A stretch of DNA of 64,000 nucleotides, from assembly GCF_031456295.1 (NCBI RefSeq), contig NZ_JAVDUJ010000001.1, forward strand, positions 62,001-126,000. Direction: 5' to 3'. Shown here piece by piece: positions 41,486 to 51,152 of the stretch. Source of the stretch: Arcanobacterium_A hippocoleae. Its GTDB lineage: Bacteria; Actinomycetota; Actinomycetes; Actinomycetales; Actinomycetaceae. The translations under genes and the position numbers were made by a program. Every line of letters starts with the position of its first letter. Position 1 is the stretch's first letter. Under the pieces are notes generated by a model. The model did no database searches and was not told where the DNA came from. It saw only the letters and a list, made by a program, of their open reading frames with translations.

Positions 41486-42331
41486 TTACCTAAACCATTT
41501 TGCTCTGCCAATAAATTGATATATTGATTTACGTAATGAGCTGGGTATTAATCTATATCCGCACCGTATAGCAATATTGCGGAAAAAATCTAGATTTGAA
41601 GTCAATCCAATTGAGCGAAGTTTGCGTTGTAAAGTATATTCAGATCTGAATAGCGTTAAACCGCCTCTTCGGCAATATGCTCCGTCACCAACTCGATAAA
41701 GTACCAATGACTCAGGAATATTTGCGCATCTAACTCCCATCTGAATCATACGTGCAAAGAGCCAGTAATCTTCCATGTGGTTCACATGCTCATATCCTCC
41801 GCACGCTAATACTTTGCTTGCGCGATAGACGACAGTGGGATGATTAAAGGGATCACGGAGACGTGCGACTTTTTTTATTTCGCTTGCTGTTTGAGGCATT
41901 TTCCGAATTAATCCGGGCAGTGATTCGTCAATGTTGAATTCGGTAAGAGCTGATCCTACGAGATCGTATCCCTTTTTAAAATATGGAATTTGTTTCTCAA
42001 AACGGTTTGGAAGTGAGATATCGTCAGCATCAGCACGTGCTACAGTGTCGTATTTGCATGCAGCGAGTCCCAGATTTAGTGCATGAGATAAGCCCCGATT
42101 TTGTGGAGTTTTAATTACAGTAAGTTGTGTTTTTCCAATTAATTCAGTACTTTCATCGGAGCTGGCTTTTCGTAGGAAATTTTGTATATCAGGATGAACT
42201 GGACCATCACAGACTACGACAATCTGTGTTGGGGGAAGTGTTTGCTCAATCGTTGCTGAACGAATTGCACGGATGAAAAACTCTGGCTTATCCGCGATAT
42301 AGACCGGTAAGAGTACGGAAAACTTTGTCAT
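41486..42331 (-). CDS. Family 2 glycosyltransferase
   Basis: A 281-residue GT-A enzyme. FSVLLPVYIADKPEFFIRAI starts the nucleotide-binding fold and VARADADDISLPNRFEKQI contains the metal-binding DAD and DD. There are no membrane helices. It overlaps the upstream GlfT1-like gene by four bases (ATGA), so the two are co-translated and likely act on the same glycan. Donor and acceptor cannot be read from sequence. Confidence 0.9.
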   Translation of the reverse strand: MTKFSVLLPVYIADKPEFFIRAIRSATIEQTLPPTQIVVVCDGPVHPDIQNFLRKASSDESTELIGKTQLTVIKTPQNRGLSHALNLGLAACKYDTVARADADDISLPNRFEKQIPYFKKGYDLVGSALTEFNIDESLPGLIRKMPQTASEIKKVARLRDPFNHPTVVYRASKVLACGGYEHVNHMEDYWLFARMIQMGVRCANIPESLVLYRVGDGAYCRRGGLTLFRSEYTLQRKLRSIGLTSNLDFFRNIAIRCGYRLIPSSLRKSIYQFIGRAKWFR

Positions 42332-43329
42332 TTAATCTTCCAATTCCGAGTATTATTGTTTTCCCATACTTGTTTTTCAAAATTGAGAACATCAATGAAA
42401 GCTGGAGTATGCTCAAACAGATGTAGGTTGGTTTGTGGGCGTTGTAATGCTGATTTACATCCTTGCAGGAAATATTTAGCTAAATCCTTACGATCTGGCG
42501 CTGTGATGAGAAGTTTTAGCCAGCGTAGTGTCGTCTTTCCTCCGTAGAGAATTTTTTCAAATAGTGTAAGTGAATTTGAAAAGCGATACATCCAAAGTTT
42601 ATTTCGCACTTCGTTGAAGAATCGTTTGTTAGGTGAAGTTGCAGAGTTACCGAAAGTTTTAGTGCGATGCTCTACGCGGGCTGAATCGATGTAGAAGCCG
42701 ATGCGTTTGCGCAAAATTCTTGCTGTGTACTCAAAATCGTCATTCCATAAAAAATAATCAGCTATCGGCAGACCAACTTCGCGAATTGCGTCTGCACTAA
42801 GCAATGGACCTACGAATGAGCATGTCCGGATAGGGTATGAGTGTAAATCTTTAGCTTGGATCACGAGATCGGCGGGGGCGAATGGCATTAGGCGCGGTTT
42901 GTTCATTGGGTGTTCGCGTCCGTCGATCCAATCTGCACGGCAGGCAAGTAATCCGAGTTCAGAGTTTTTTGCAGTTTTTACTGCCGGGAGTGCTGCAAGT
43001 TTCTGCCACTGAGTGAGCAGCGTTTCGAGCGTGTTGAGATGCGGGAGGGTGTCGTCGTCCATTATCCACACGTAGTCTGCTCCAATGCTGATTGCGCGGG
43101 CAATTCCAGCTGTGAATCCGCCGGCTCCGCCGAGATTTTCCGGCATTGTAATTGTTTCGGTAACGACTTTTGCGTTTGCGATTACTGTTGGAGTGGAGTC
43201 AGTGGAAGCATTGTCTACCACTACCACACCATCAAGTGCCCGAGTTTGGCGGGCTAACCGGTCAAGCATTTTCGCTAAAAGTTCGGCACGATTCCATGCG
43301 ACCACGACGGCGACGACTTTTTTGTTCAT
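42328..43329 (-). CDS. GlfT1-like galactofuranosyl/rhamnosyl family 2 glycosyltransferase
   Basis: A 333-residue enzyme. VVAVVVAWNRAELLAKMLDR starts the fold. VVDNASTDSTP, ENLGGAGGFTAGIARAISIG and ADYVWIMDDDTLPH follow, a signature of the GlfT1 branch that starts galactan chains in mycobacteria. The DDD metal site is intact. With UDP-galactopyranose mutase next door, UDP-Galf is the likely donor. It is preceded by about 360 bases without a gene. Confidence 0.82.
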   Translation of the reverse strand: MNKKVVAVVVAWNRAELLAKMLDRLARQTRALDGVVVVDNASTDSTPTVIANAKVVTETITMPENLGGAGGFTAGIARAISIGADYVWIMDDDTLPHLNTLETLLTQWQKLAALPAVKTAKNSELGLLACRADWIDGREHPMNKPRLMPFAPADLVIQAKDLHSYPIRTCSFVGPLLSADAIREVGLPIADYFLWNDDFEYTARILRKRIGFYIDSARVEHRTKTFGNSATSPNKRFFNEVRNKLWMYRFSNSLTLFEKILYGGKTTLRWLKLLITAPDRKDLAKYFLQGCKSALQRPQTNLHLFEHTPAFIDVLNFEKQVWENNNTRNWKIK

Positions 43330-43688
43330 ATTGCGGGAACCTTATTGATGATTTTGGAGGAGAATAGTTAACGACGGGGAAAGGATTTGGCACTTTAAGA
43401 ATCTGGCACTGCAAGGGCTGCAGCTGACCGCGGATCCGGATTTAAATCCCGGCTTATCGCGGATTAGGTTTTCAGGGTCAGGCTCAGGGCTTATCGGCTT
43501 AAGGGATGGGTTCAGGGATACAGGATTCGATTTCAAGGCGATAAGACTCCTGAATCTCGAAAGTTCTTAATCCTGCCCCTCCCCAAAAAATCCGAAAACA
43601 CTTCACTAAAAATTTCGAAAACACTTCACCGCGAAATCCCGAAACTCATTAATTCTGTGCCACGGAAACATTTCAAGTTTCGGCAGTA
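43330..43688. other. Intergenic region with short direct repeats
   Basis: No gene is seen. CGAAAACACTTCAC occurs twice, 24 bases apart, near 43593 and 43617, and there are several short GC-rich palindromic words between 43420 and 43500. The promoter of the GlfT1-like operon and the glf 3' end must share this space. Confidence 0.4.
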
Positions 43689-44783
43689 TCAGAGCCAGAG
43701 CTTTGCTTTTGAAAGTGCCGAACGGATTGTGTCTTCCATTCCATAATACCGGTATTCAGCCAGCCTCCCGCCGAATTTGACCTTTTCTTCTGCGAGGGAA
43801 CGCTGCCGATATTGCTCGTATTTTTCGCGGTCGTCAGCGTTCTCAAGCGGATAATAAGGTTCGATTCCGCGATGCCAGGATTGTGAGTATTCTTTTGAGA
43901 CTACTGTTTTTGGCTGGGTGCCGAATTCGAAGTGTTTATGTTCAATTGTGCGGGTGTATGGTGTTTGTGTGTCGGTGTAATTCATTACCGCTACGCCTTG
44001 TTTGTTATTGGTATCGAATATTTCATGTTCGAAGCGCAGTGAGCGGTAGCGTAGTTCACCGTAGCAGAAATCGTAGTATTCATCGATTGGGCCGGTATAA
44101 ATCACCATATCGGCAGCAGCATCAATTTCTTCTTTCTGCTTCAGATAGTCGACACCAGTGCGGACATCGGCAGCAGCAAGCATTTTTTCAAAAATCTGCG
44201 TGTAACCGCCGATTGGAATCCCTTGATACGGGTCGCGGAAGTAGTTGTTGTCGAATGTGAAACGCAGCGGAATCCGGCGCATTACCGACGGGGGAAGTTC
44301 TTCACAAGACATTCCCCATTGCTTTTCGGTGTATCCTTCCACCAGTTTTTCGAAGATGTCTTTGCCGGCAATCGAGAGGATGTGTTCTTTGAGATTTTTC
44401 GGATCCGCGCATGGAATACATTGCGAGGCAATTTTTTCCCGGGCTTCTGCCGGAGTTTTCACACCCCAAAGCTGATAGTAGGTGTTCATGTTGAATGGCA
44501 TGTTCAGCAGTTCGCCGTGATAGTTTGCCACCGGGGAGTTTACAAAGTTGTTAAATTCGCAGAATTGGTGCATATAATCCCAGATTTCTTTGTCGCTGGT
44601 GCGGAAAATATGCGCTCCGTACTTGTGCACGTTAATGTCGGCTATTTTCTCGGTGTAGCAGTTACCGCCGATATGGTCGCGCCGTTCGACTACGAGTACG
44701 GACTTGCCGAGCTTTGCTGCTTCGAATGCGATTACTGCGCCAAAGAGTCCGCTTCCAGCGATCGCGATATCGTAGTGTTTCAT
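43689..44783 (-). CDS. glf: UDP-galactopyranose mutase (copy 1)
   Basis: A 364-residue flavoenzyme converting UDP-galactopyranose to UDP-galactofuranose. YDIAIAGSGLFGAVIAFEAA is the FAD-binding Rossmann motif. RRDHIGGNCYTEKIADINVH KYG, the EKQWGMSCEELPPSVMRRIP region and TGPIDEYYDFCYGELRYRSL include the conserved substrate-binding residues. The start is the ATG behind AGAAGGAC; the frame extends 21 codons upstream without support. A second mutase lies 14 kb away. Confidence 0.95.
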   Translation of the reverse strand: MKHYDIAIAGSGLFGAVIAFEAAKLGKSVLVVERRDHIGGNCYTEKIADINVHKYGAHIFRTSDKEIWDYMHQFCEFNNFVNSPVANYHGELLNMPFNMNTYYQLWGVKTPAEAREKIASQCIPCADPKNLKEHILSIAGKDIFEKLVEGYTEKQWGMSCEELPPSVMRRIPLRFTFDNNYFRDPYQGIPIGGYTQIFEKMLAAADVRTGVDYLKQKEEIDAAADMVIYTGPIDEYYDFCYGELRYRSLRFEHEIFDTNNKQGVAVMNYTDTQTPYTRTIEHKHFEFGTQPKTVVSKEYSQSWHRGIEPYYPLENADDREKYEQYRQRSLAEEKVKFGGRLAEYRYYGMEDTIRSALSKAKLWL

Positions 44784-44899
44784 TTTGTCCTTCTGTTTGA
44801 GCTCAACTGGTTCAGTGGTTTCAACTGGTTCAGTGTTATGGTGCAATCATATTTTATATTTCACCCGTTTGGGTTATGGCTGCAGACGGGTGTGGAATT

Positions 44900-46003
44900 T
44901 TATTGCTGCCAGTTTCCGCAGACTTGTTTTCTTGTCTGCGCCCATTTTTGCGGGCTGATACGGTTTTCGGTGATACAGGCAAGCAGTTTCCAAAAGTGTC
45001 GGGTTTTTCCGGAGTACTGGTCGGCAGTGCGGTTTTGGAAAGTTTTCGGGTGCTTGAGAAGTAAATTTAAATCTTTTTTGCTCCACGGGAAGAAATACTG
45101 CGGGTTAATATTTCCGGCGCTGAATTCGGCTTTGAATGTGTGCTGGAAGTGCGGAAAGAAATCTTTTCTTCCTGCGGGTGTCAGCCGCCAATAATTCCAG
45201 ATGTAGCTATCCCATTTCAAGCGGGTTTCGTATGTTTTAAGTTTTTTGTGTTTCGGGGTTGCGGGTCCGAATCCGGCAATAAAGCGTTCAATTTCTGCGA
45301 ATTCTTTCGCGACGGCAAACACTTTTCCAGCGGAATGAATTGATGAGTTTTCGTTGTCTTGGCGGTAGTGAACAAAAGCATTCGGCAGCAGGCTGACTTT
45401 TTCCGCGCATGCCCAGACCTTAAATGTGAAAGATACGTCTTGGTAGCTTGCTCCGGGTGTTTCGAGGAAACGAATTTCGTGTTTAACCAGAAAATCGCGT
45501 CGGTAAATTGCCGACCAAATCGATGGCATGTACCAAAATAGTGCCGGATATTCAAGAGGTTTAATAATCTGCGGCGTATTTTTTCGAATTAAATAATTGC
45601 ACCGATTGGATAGTTTTGGCGAACTCCAGTAGAAGTAGAAATTGGATTTAACGACGGGTGTCTGTGTTTTTTCGGCGTTACCGGTAAGCACAGCGAGCGT
45701 ATTTGGATCCATGAAATCATCGGACTCAAGGATTGCAATATATTTTCCTTTTGCGGTGTCTAAACCGCGGTTCATTGAAGCGCCGTATCCGGAATTTTCT
45801 TTGTTAATGACGGTGATTCTCGAATCTTTTTCCGCATAGGTTTCAAGGATTTCGCTGGTTGTGTCAGTGGATCCGTCGTTAATGCAAATTATTTCGATAT
45901 TCGGAAGTGTTTGCGAAAGTATTGAGTCAATGCATTCTTTGAGGTATTTTTCAGCGTTATAACAGGGGACAATCACGGATACTAGTGGAGGAAAATCTGT
46001 CAT
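44900..46003 (-). CDS. Family 2 glycosyltransferase (WsaF/CpsJ-like)
   Basis: A 367-residue GT-A enzyme. VSVIVPCYNAEKYLKECIDS, ICINDGSTDTT and ESDDFMDP contain the binding and metal motifs. A long C-terminal extension follows (residues about 220-367, Tyr/Trp/Lys-rich). It is a clear paralogue of the enzyme at 52.2 kb, with which it shares the motif GYGxxMNRG. Divergent from the exporter operon. Specificity unknown. Confidence 0.9.
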   Translation of the reverse strand: MTDFPPLVSVIVPCYNAEKYLKECIDSILSQTLPNIEIICINDGSTDTTSEILETYAEKDSRITVINKENSGYGASMNRGLDTAKGKYIAILESDDFMDPNTLAVLTGNAEKTQTPVVKSNFYFYWSSPKLSNRCNYLIRKNTPQIIKPLEYPALFWYMPSIWSAIYRRDFLVKHEIRFLETPGASYQDVSFTFKVWACAEKVSLLPNAFVHYRQDNENSSIHSAGKVFAVAKEFAEIERFIAGFGPATPKHKKLKTYETRLKWDSYIWNYWRLTPAGRKDFFPHFQHTFKAEFSAGNINPQYFFPWSKKDLNLLLKHPKTFQNRTADQYSGKTRHFWKLLACITENRISPQKWAQTRKQVCGNWQQ

Positions 46004-46219
46004 TCTTATTCCTTATGGTTAAAGTGTTGGAAATTGCCGCTGTCAGAATTTAGTATTAGAGCCAGTTTAGCGCAGCTGCGCCCGCAATGTGAGGAGCTTA
46101 CTATTGCACTTCCCGGAGTAATCTGTGTGGTATTATAGCCTAGTTGTTTAGGGCGATTCGAAAATAGGAGAAGCCTGCAGCACTGATTTACAGATGCAGA
46201 AACTAGAGTAGCGCGAAGA

Positions 46220-47020
46220 ATGGCGGTTTTTATGCATATTGCGCTGAAAAAAGATATTTATATCTTGCAGCAGCTGGTCTCAAAAGACTTCAAAATTAAA
46301 TATCGACGCAGCTTATTGGGAATTGTCTGGTCGGTGTTGAATCCGCTGCTGATGATGATTGTGATGGCAATCGTTTTTTCGACGATGTTTGCTGTGGCAC
46401 GTACCGGCAGTATTCCAAACTATCCGCTTTATCTGATTCTGGGTATTGTCACTTTCCAGTTCATGTCGGAGTCAACTTCGGGGGCGTTGACATCAATTGT
46501 TGGCGCGTCATCGCTGCTGAAAAAGGTGCGGATTCATCGCTGGGTATTTCCGGTGCAAAAGATTCTCTTTGGATTGGTGAATTTATCTTTTTCGCTAATT
46601 GCTGTTGCGCTGGTAATGCTGTGGTTCCAAATTATTCCCACATGGCATATTGTTTGGCTGCCGGTTTGTTTGCTGCTGCTCTCTATTTTTAATGCCGGTG
46701 TCGGGCTGGCGCTGGCAGCTGGTGATGTGTTCTTCCGTGATATCCAGCATTTGTGGGGTGTTTTTATTACGGCCTGGACTTATGCCACTCCGCTGTTTTG
46801 GAGCTTTGATATGATTCAGGGGATGAGCCCGACTCTGCAACTTATCATGAAAGCGAATCCGATGTACTCTTTCGTGATGTTTATGAGAGATATTTTCTTA
46901 TACCAGCAAAGTCCAAGTGCTGCGGTGCTGCTTGCATGTACCGGTTGGGCGGCAGCTGCAATAGTATTTGGCATGATTACTTTCAAACTATCTGAACATA
47001 AGTTCATCTTATACATCTGA
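46220..47020 (+). CDS. wzm: Polysaccharide ABC exporter, permease (Wzm/TagG/RfbD type)
   Basis: A 266-residue ABC-2 permease with six membrane helices. The cytosolic amphipathic start QQLVSKDFKIKYRRSLLGIV WSVLNP is diagnostic of the polysaccharide/teichoic acid exporter family. It moves lipid-linked glycans across the membrane with the ATPase encoded 14 bases downstream. In mycobacteria, the pair equivalent to this exports galactan precursors beside GlfT1, which fits the galactofuranose genes here. The ATG four codons in (MHIALKK) is an alternative start. Confidence 0.93.
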   Translation: MAVFMHIALKKDIYILQQLVSKDFKIKYRRSLLGIVWSVLNPLLMMIVMAIVFSTMFAVARTGSIPNYPLYLILGIVTFQFMSESTSGALTSIVGASSLLKKVRIHRWVFPVQKILFGLVNLSFSLIAVALVMLWFQIIPTWHIVWLPVCLLLLSIFNAGVGLALAAGDVFFRDIQHLWGVFITAWTYATPLFWSFDMIQGMSPTLQLIMKANPMYSFVMFMRDIFLYQQSPSAAVLLACTGWAAAAIVFGMITFKLSEHKFILYI

Positions 47021-47034
47021 TTATTGGAGATTTA

Positions 47035-47802
47035 ATGGCTTATATTTCACTTCCTGCAAAGCAGCAAGGAGAGTATTCGATTGTTGTTGACGATGTTACG
47101 ATGATTTTCAACATGGCATCGGAGAATATGCATAATTTGAAGGAATACTTTATCAAGTTGATGAAACGTGAGCTTTTCTTCAAAGAATTCAAAGCATTGA
47201 AGAATATTTCGTTTCAGATAAAACGCGGCGAAGTGGTCGGCTTGGTCGGTACTAATGGTTCTGGTAAATCTACAATGCTGAAAATTATTGCCGGTGTGCT
47301 TGAGCCGAGTGAAGGTACAGTGCGTGTCGGCGGCAATATTTCTCCGCTGATTGAGCTTGGTGCGGGTTTTGATTTCGAGCTTACTGCGCGGGAAAATGTT
47401 TATCTCAACGGCGCATTGCTCGGGTATTCCCGTGAGTTTATTGACGAACATTTTGACGAGATCATTGATTTTGCGGAATTGCATGATTTCGTAGATATGC
47501 CGTTGAAGAATTATTCTTCAGGCATGGTGGCGCGGATTGCTTTTGCAGTGGCGACGATTACTGAGCCGGATATTCTGATTGTCGATGAAACACTTTCAGT
47601 TGGTGATGTATTCTTCCAGCGAAAGTGTGAGGAAAGAATACAACATTTTATCGAGAATGGTGATGTTACAGTTCTTTTCGTCTCGCACTCGATGGAGCAG
47701 GTGGAGCGGATTTGCGACCGTGCAATCTGGATTGAAAAAGGCGAAATGCGGATGGATGCACCTGTGGCAGAAGTTTGCGAAAGCTATAAAAATCAATTCT
47801 AA
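47035..47802 (+). CDS. wzt: Polysaccharide ABC exporter, ATPase (Wzt/TagH/RfbE type)
   Basis: A 255-residue ATPase. VGTNGSGKSTMLKIIAG is Walker A, LKNYSSGMVARIAFAVATI the signature motif and ILIVDETLSVGDVFF Walker B. The N-terminal strand about VDDVTMIFNMASENMHNLKE is characteristic of this export subfamily. It lacks the C-terminal carbohydrate-binding domain of E. coli O9a Wzt, so chain-length recognition is not coupled to that domain. Operon with the permease and a following glycosyltransferase. Confidence 0.94.
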   Translation: MAYISLPAKQQGEYSIVVDDVTMIFNMASENMHNLKEYFIKLMKRELFFKEFKALKNISFQIKRGEVVGLVGTNGSGKSTMLKIIAGVLEPSEGTVRVGGNISPLIELGAGFDFELTARENVYLNGALLGYSREFIDEHFDEIIDFAELHDFVDMPLKNYSSGMVARIAFAVATITEPDILIVDETLSVGDVFFQRKCEERIQHFIENGDVTVLFVSHSMEQVERICDRAIWIEKGEMRMDAPVAEVCESYKNQF

Positions 47803-47839
47803 TTCAGTTTTGGTTCTCAGCAGTTTCAGAGGATAACTC

Positions 47840-48928
47840 ATGGAGGAAAAGCGCCCGCTTGTTAGCGTTATTGTTCCAGTCTACAATTCTGCCAAATATC
47901 TTTCGAGACTATTTGCGAGTTTACTTTCGCAAACTTATGCGAATCTTGAAATTATTTGTGTAGACGATGGTTCGCAGGATGCAAGCTATGATATTTTGTG
48001 CCAATTTGCGTTGCGCGATGCACGGATAAAAACTTTCCGCAAGCGTAACTCAGGTGCGGCTGGTACTCGTAATTTTGGAATTAATGCCGCCACAGGAGAT
48101 TATATTTGCTTTGTAGATTCAGATGATTTTATTGAATTGGACGCAATCAAATTGTTGGTGAATATTGCGCAGAACTCCAGTGCTGATATCGTGCTTTTTG
48201 ATTTGGATAATTACAGTCAAGACTCAGGTTTGTTTGCTGCTAATGAATCAATTAATCGCAATTATGTGCCGATTCAGAAAATGTTTAATGCTGTTGACGT
48301 ACCAAATATTTACAAGCATATTATTGGTTTTACCGTGAATAAGTTTTATCGAGCAGATTTTATTCGCGAAAATAAATTATTTTTCCCAAATGTAGCGGCA
48401 CATGAAGATATGCCTTTCACTTATCTTGCTTTGAGTCTTGCAGACGGAATTTACTATTTTGATAAAGTGCTTTATCACTACCGTCGAGCAAACCAACACA
48501 GTGTAAGCAATACGTTGGAAACTGATTACAAGTACATGTTTAAAGCTCTCCAGCTTACTTGTGAGGAGCTGGTTGAGCACAGAATCTGGGAACAGTTTGA
48601 GAAAAATTTCATTAGCTATGTGCTGCATATGTGTAACTGGCAGTATGCACGAAAAAATGTGTTGGCACGGATTGAGTTTTTGGAAACTGCAAAACGAGTT
48701 TGGTTTTCGAAACTAGGAGTTTCCGAGCTTTTACCACAAGATGTTTACGATTTAGAAGATTATCGAATCTACGAAAAAGCGTTATTAATCGGCAAAAATC
48801 AAAACCGGATAGCTGAATTTTACCGTGGCTGCTTACGCAATCCGGTATTAACGAAAGTAGTTATTTTATTTCGCATTATTCGTGGGAAATTGGCAAGGTT
48901 TATCAAGAGTCGGCAGATATTTCGCTGA
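47840..48928 (+). CDS. Family 2 glycosyltransferase
   Basis: A 362-residue GT-A enzyme. VSVIVPVYNSAKYLSRLFAS, ICVDDGSQDASYDIL and FVDSDDFIEL contain the donor and metal sites. A C-terminal helical extension (residues about 230-362) includes FISYVLHMCNWQYARKNVL. It is a close paralogue of the enzyme at 51.2-52.2 kb, which has the same extension. It is last in the exporter operon. Its 3' end overlaps the convergent neighbour by 109 bases, and both proteins use that sequence as C-terminus. Confidence 0.9.
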   Translation: MEEKRPLVSVIVPVYNSAKYLSRLFASLLSQTYANLEIICVDDGSQDASYDILCQFALRDARIKTFRKRNSGAAGTRNFGINAATGDYICFVDSDDFIELDAIKLLVNIAQNSSADIVLFDLDNYSQDSGLFAANESINRNYVPIQKMFNAVDVPNIYKHIIGFTVNKFYRADFIRENKLFFPNVAAHEDMPFTYLALSLADGIYYFDKVLYHYRRANQHSVSNTLETDYKYMFKALQLTCEELVEHRIWEQFEKNFISYVLHMCNWQYARKNVLARIEFLETAKRVWFSKLGVSELLPQDVYDLEDYRIYEKALLIGKNQNRIAEFYRGCLRNPVLTKVVILFRIIRGKLARFIKSRQIFR

Positions 48929-49869
48929 TTAGCTGCCAACAGACGCAGGTAGACTGCACGTTTCAAAACAAGGTTTGCCGGGAGTACATCGGAAAAATTT
49001 GGGAAAATCATTGCGCGAATCGTGTTGAAATAGTTGTTGAAATCTTGCTTTGAACTTGAAAAACGCTGATGCATCAGCGCGTATTCGAGAAAGTAATGCA
49101 GATAAAAATAACGGACTTCGGAGCTTGCACCAGATTCTTTCAGCAAATTTTGGATGCGGCGCTGTGCAAAAATAAATTCCTGCTTTTTAAAATTATTTTT
49201 TCCTTCATCGAAAGTAATAGATCCGCTGACTCCGCGGCGATAGTAGTAGAGATGTTCGGCAAGGAGCGAGACTCGCTGGCATTTGAGCATTGCCTCAACT
49301 GAGAATATTGCGTCCTCATAGATATGATCGGGTAAGAAGCGGAACTGGTGTTCTTCGATAAATGAGCGGCGGAAAATTCGATCCCAGATTCCCATGAACT
49401 GAATCATTGCTGGGCGAGTAGCGAGTGAAAATATTTCGCCGTTGAGCTTGCGGTAAAGCTCCTGATCGCGGTATGTATCCAGTGCACCTGATGGCTGCGA
49501 ATAAAGGAAATAATCAAAAATTACGATATCTGATTTCGTTTTTTCCGCATGGGCAATGGTTTTTGCAAAAAGCTGTGGATCTACGAAATCGTCACTATCG
49601 ATAAAAACAATATATTCGCCAGTTGCTTTGTCTAAAGCGATATTCCGTGCCTGCGAAACTCCAACATTGTCTGTTTGATAAACTTGCAGCCGTGGGTCTA
49701 TTTTCTGGTATCGGGAAAGAATATCGGCTGAAGAATCAGTTGATCCGTCGTTTACACAAATTATTTCGAAATCCTGGATTGTCTGGGTGAAAATTGTGTC
49801 AAGGCATTGTGCAAGGTATTTTTCAGTATTATGTACTGGGATGATTACGGAGATTAGTGGGTGCTTCAT
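48820..49869 (-). CDS. Family 2 glycosyltransferase
   Basis: A 349-residue GT-A enzyme. ISVIIPVHNTEKYLAQCLDT, ICVNDGSTDSSADIL and FIDSDDFVDPQLF are the core motifs. The C-terminal extension is helical and basic. The last 36 codons lie opposite the 3' end of the previous gene. Distinct from the two paralogous pairs in the locus. Confidence 0.9.
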   Translation of the reverse strand: MKHPLISVIIPVHNTEKYLAQCLDTIFTQTIQDFEIICVNDGSTDSSADILSRYQKIDPRLQVYQTDNVGVSQARNIALDKATGEYIVFIDSDDFVDPQLFAKTIAHAEKTKSDIVIFDYFLYSQPSGALDTYRDQELYRKLNGEIFSLATRPAMIQFMGIWDRIFRRSFIEEHQFRFLPDHIYEDAIFSVEAMLKCQRVSLLAEHLYYYRRGVSGSITFDEGKNNFKKQEFIFAQRRIQNLLKESGASSEVRYFYLHYFLEYALMHQRFSSSKQDFNNYFNTIRAMIFPNFSDVLPANLVLKRAVYLRLLAANQRNICRLLINLANFPRIMRNKITTFVNTGLRKQPR

Positions 49870-50023
49870 ATCGGTCTTTTCTGTTTTTGAACGGATAGTG
49901 AATATATTATGTTATATCGCATAGTTGTCTGAATCGCGAGAGCAGATTAAGCCCGATACAGTTACGGGGTAAGCTGCCGAAAATTATGATTTGGTGATTT
50001 TCATTGGTAAGGAGTGCATGATA

Positions 50024-51085
50024 ATGAATCCCGGCACACAAGAAGCTGCAGGTCAGCGCACCTCACGGGTGCTCTATTTTGATGTTTTAAATGTGCTTGC
50101 CTGCATTTCGGTACTCTTTTTACATTGCAATACGATGGTGCACGCATGGAATCCGGGGAAAAACTGGGCAGCAGCGCTCGCAATTGAGACGATATTTTTC
50201 TTCGCTGTCCCAATATTTTTTATGCTTACCGGAGCGACGCTGCTGCGCTATCGGGATCGTTACGATACGCAAACTTTTTTCCGGAAGCGCTTGCTGCGGA
50301 TTGCGGTGCCGTTTCTTGCTTGGAGTCTAATTGCGTTTATCACGGCGAATATTGTGAATGATCGTTGGGATACGCTTAACGCCTGGAATCCAGTTTCTTT
50401 TGCAAACGGCATATTAAATAACACGATTGAGGTCACGTATTGGTTTTTCTTCCCGCTTTTTGCGATTTATCTTGCGCTGCCGGTGATTTCGCTGTTGAAA
50501 GATCAGCGCAGCGTGTTGATTTATGCTGCTGTGGCGGCTTTTATTTTGCAGTATTGTCTGCCGGTGATAATGAAGATGCTGGGAACTAATTGGAATCCTG
50601 ATTTTTCCATGCCGGCTTTGGGCGGTTTTTTATTTTATCCGGTTCTCGGGTACCTGCTTGCAACGATTGATTTTGCGAAAAAATATCGGATTTTGCTCTA
50701 TACAACTGCAGTTCTTTCCCTGATTTTGAAGTTTGGATACACCTTATATTATTCGGCATTAATCCAGGATGTGGATCGGACTTTCTTTGATTATCAGGTG
50801 TTCACTGCTGCTTTGCCGGCAGCCGCAATATTTGTGTGGTGTAAAAACACTGATTTTGAATGGCTGCGCAAACACCAAAATCTGTTGGCGAAAATCTCGG
50901 GATGCTCATTCGGTGTCTATCTGCTGCACAATCTGGTTTTGCAGAATATTATTTTCGGGTTTTTCGCTATTTCGCCTACGTCGGTGGTGTTACGCACAGC
51001 AGTCCCGCTGCTGCTTTATGCTTTTTGCGTCTTAGCAGTGCTGTTGTTAAAACAGATTCCAATACTGCGGAAGATTGTTCCGTAA
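50024..51085 (+). CDS. Membrane acyltransferase (acyltransferase_3 family)
   Basis: A 353-residue integral membrane protein with about ten helices. The family start VLYFDVLNVLACISVLFLHC includes the catalytic-site histidine (LFLHCNTMVH), and the arginine-rich loop FFRKRLLRIAVPFLAWSLIA follows. The family transfers acetyl or succinyl groups to sugars outside or across the membrane. Here it probably decorates the exported glycan. I chose the ATG nine bases after AAGGAG; another lies two codons earlier. Confidence 0.9.
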   Translation: MNPGTQEAAGQRTSRVLYFDVLNVLACISVLFLHCNTMVHAWNPGKNWAAALAIETIFFFAVPIFFMLTGATLLRYRDRYDTQTFFRKRLLRIAVPFLAWSLIAFITANIVNDRWDTLNAWNPVSFANGILNNTIEVTYWFFFPLFAIYLALPVISLLKDQRSVLIYAAVAAFILQYCLPVIMKMLGTNWNPDFSMPALGGFLFYPVLGYLLATIDFAKKYRILLYTTAVLSLILKFGYTLYYSALIQDVDRTFFDYQVFTAALPAAAIFVWCKNTDFEWLRKHQNLLAKISGCSFGVYLLHNLVLQNIIFGFFAISPTSVVLRTAVPLLLYAFCVLAVLLLKQIPILRKIVP

Positions 51086-51152
51086 GCCGAGCTGTACACC
51101 TGCAGCCCGGCTTAGCCGAAGGACTTGAATGCGGATCTGAAAGTTTTTCGGT

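Noticed and set aside
46595..46840. Minus-strand frame inside the exporter permease gene
   Set aside because: It is antisense to well-conserved membrane helices of the permease and has no domain of its own.
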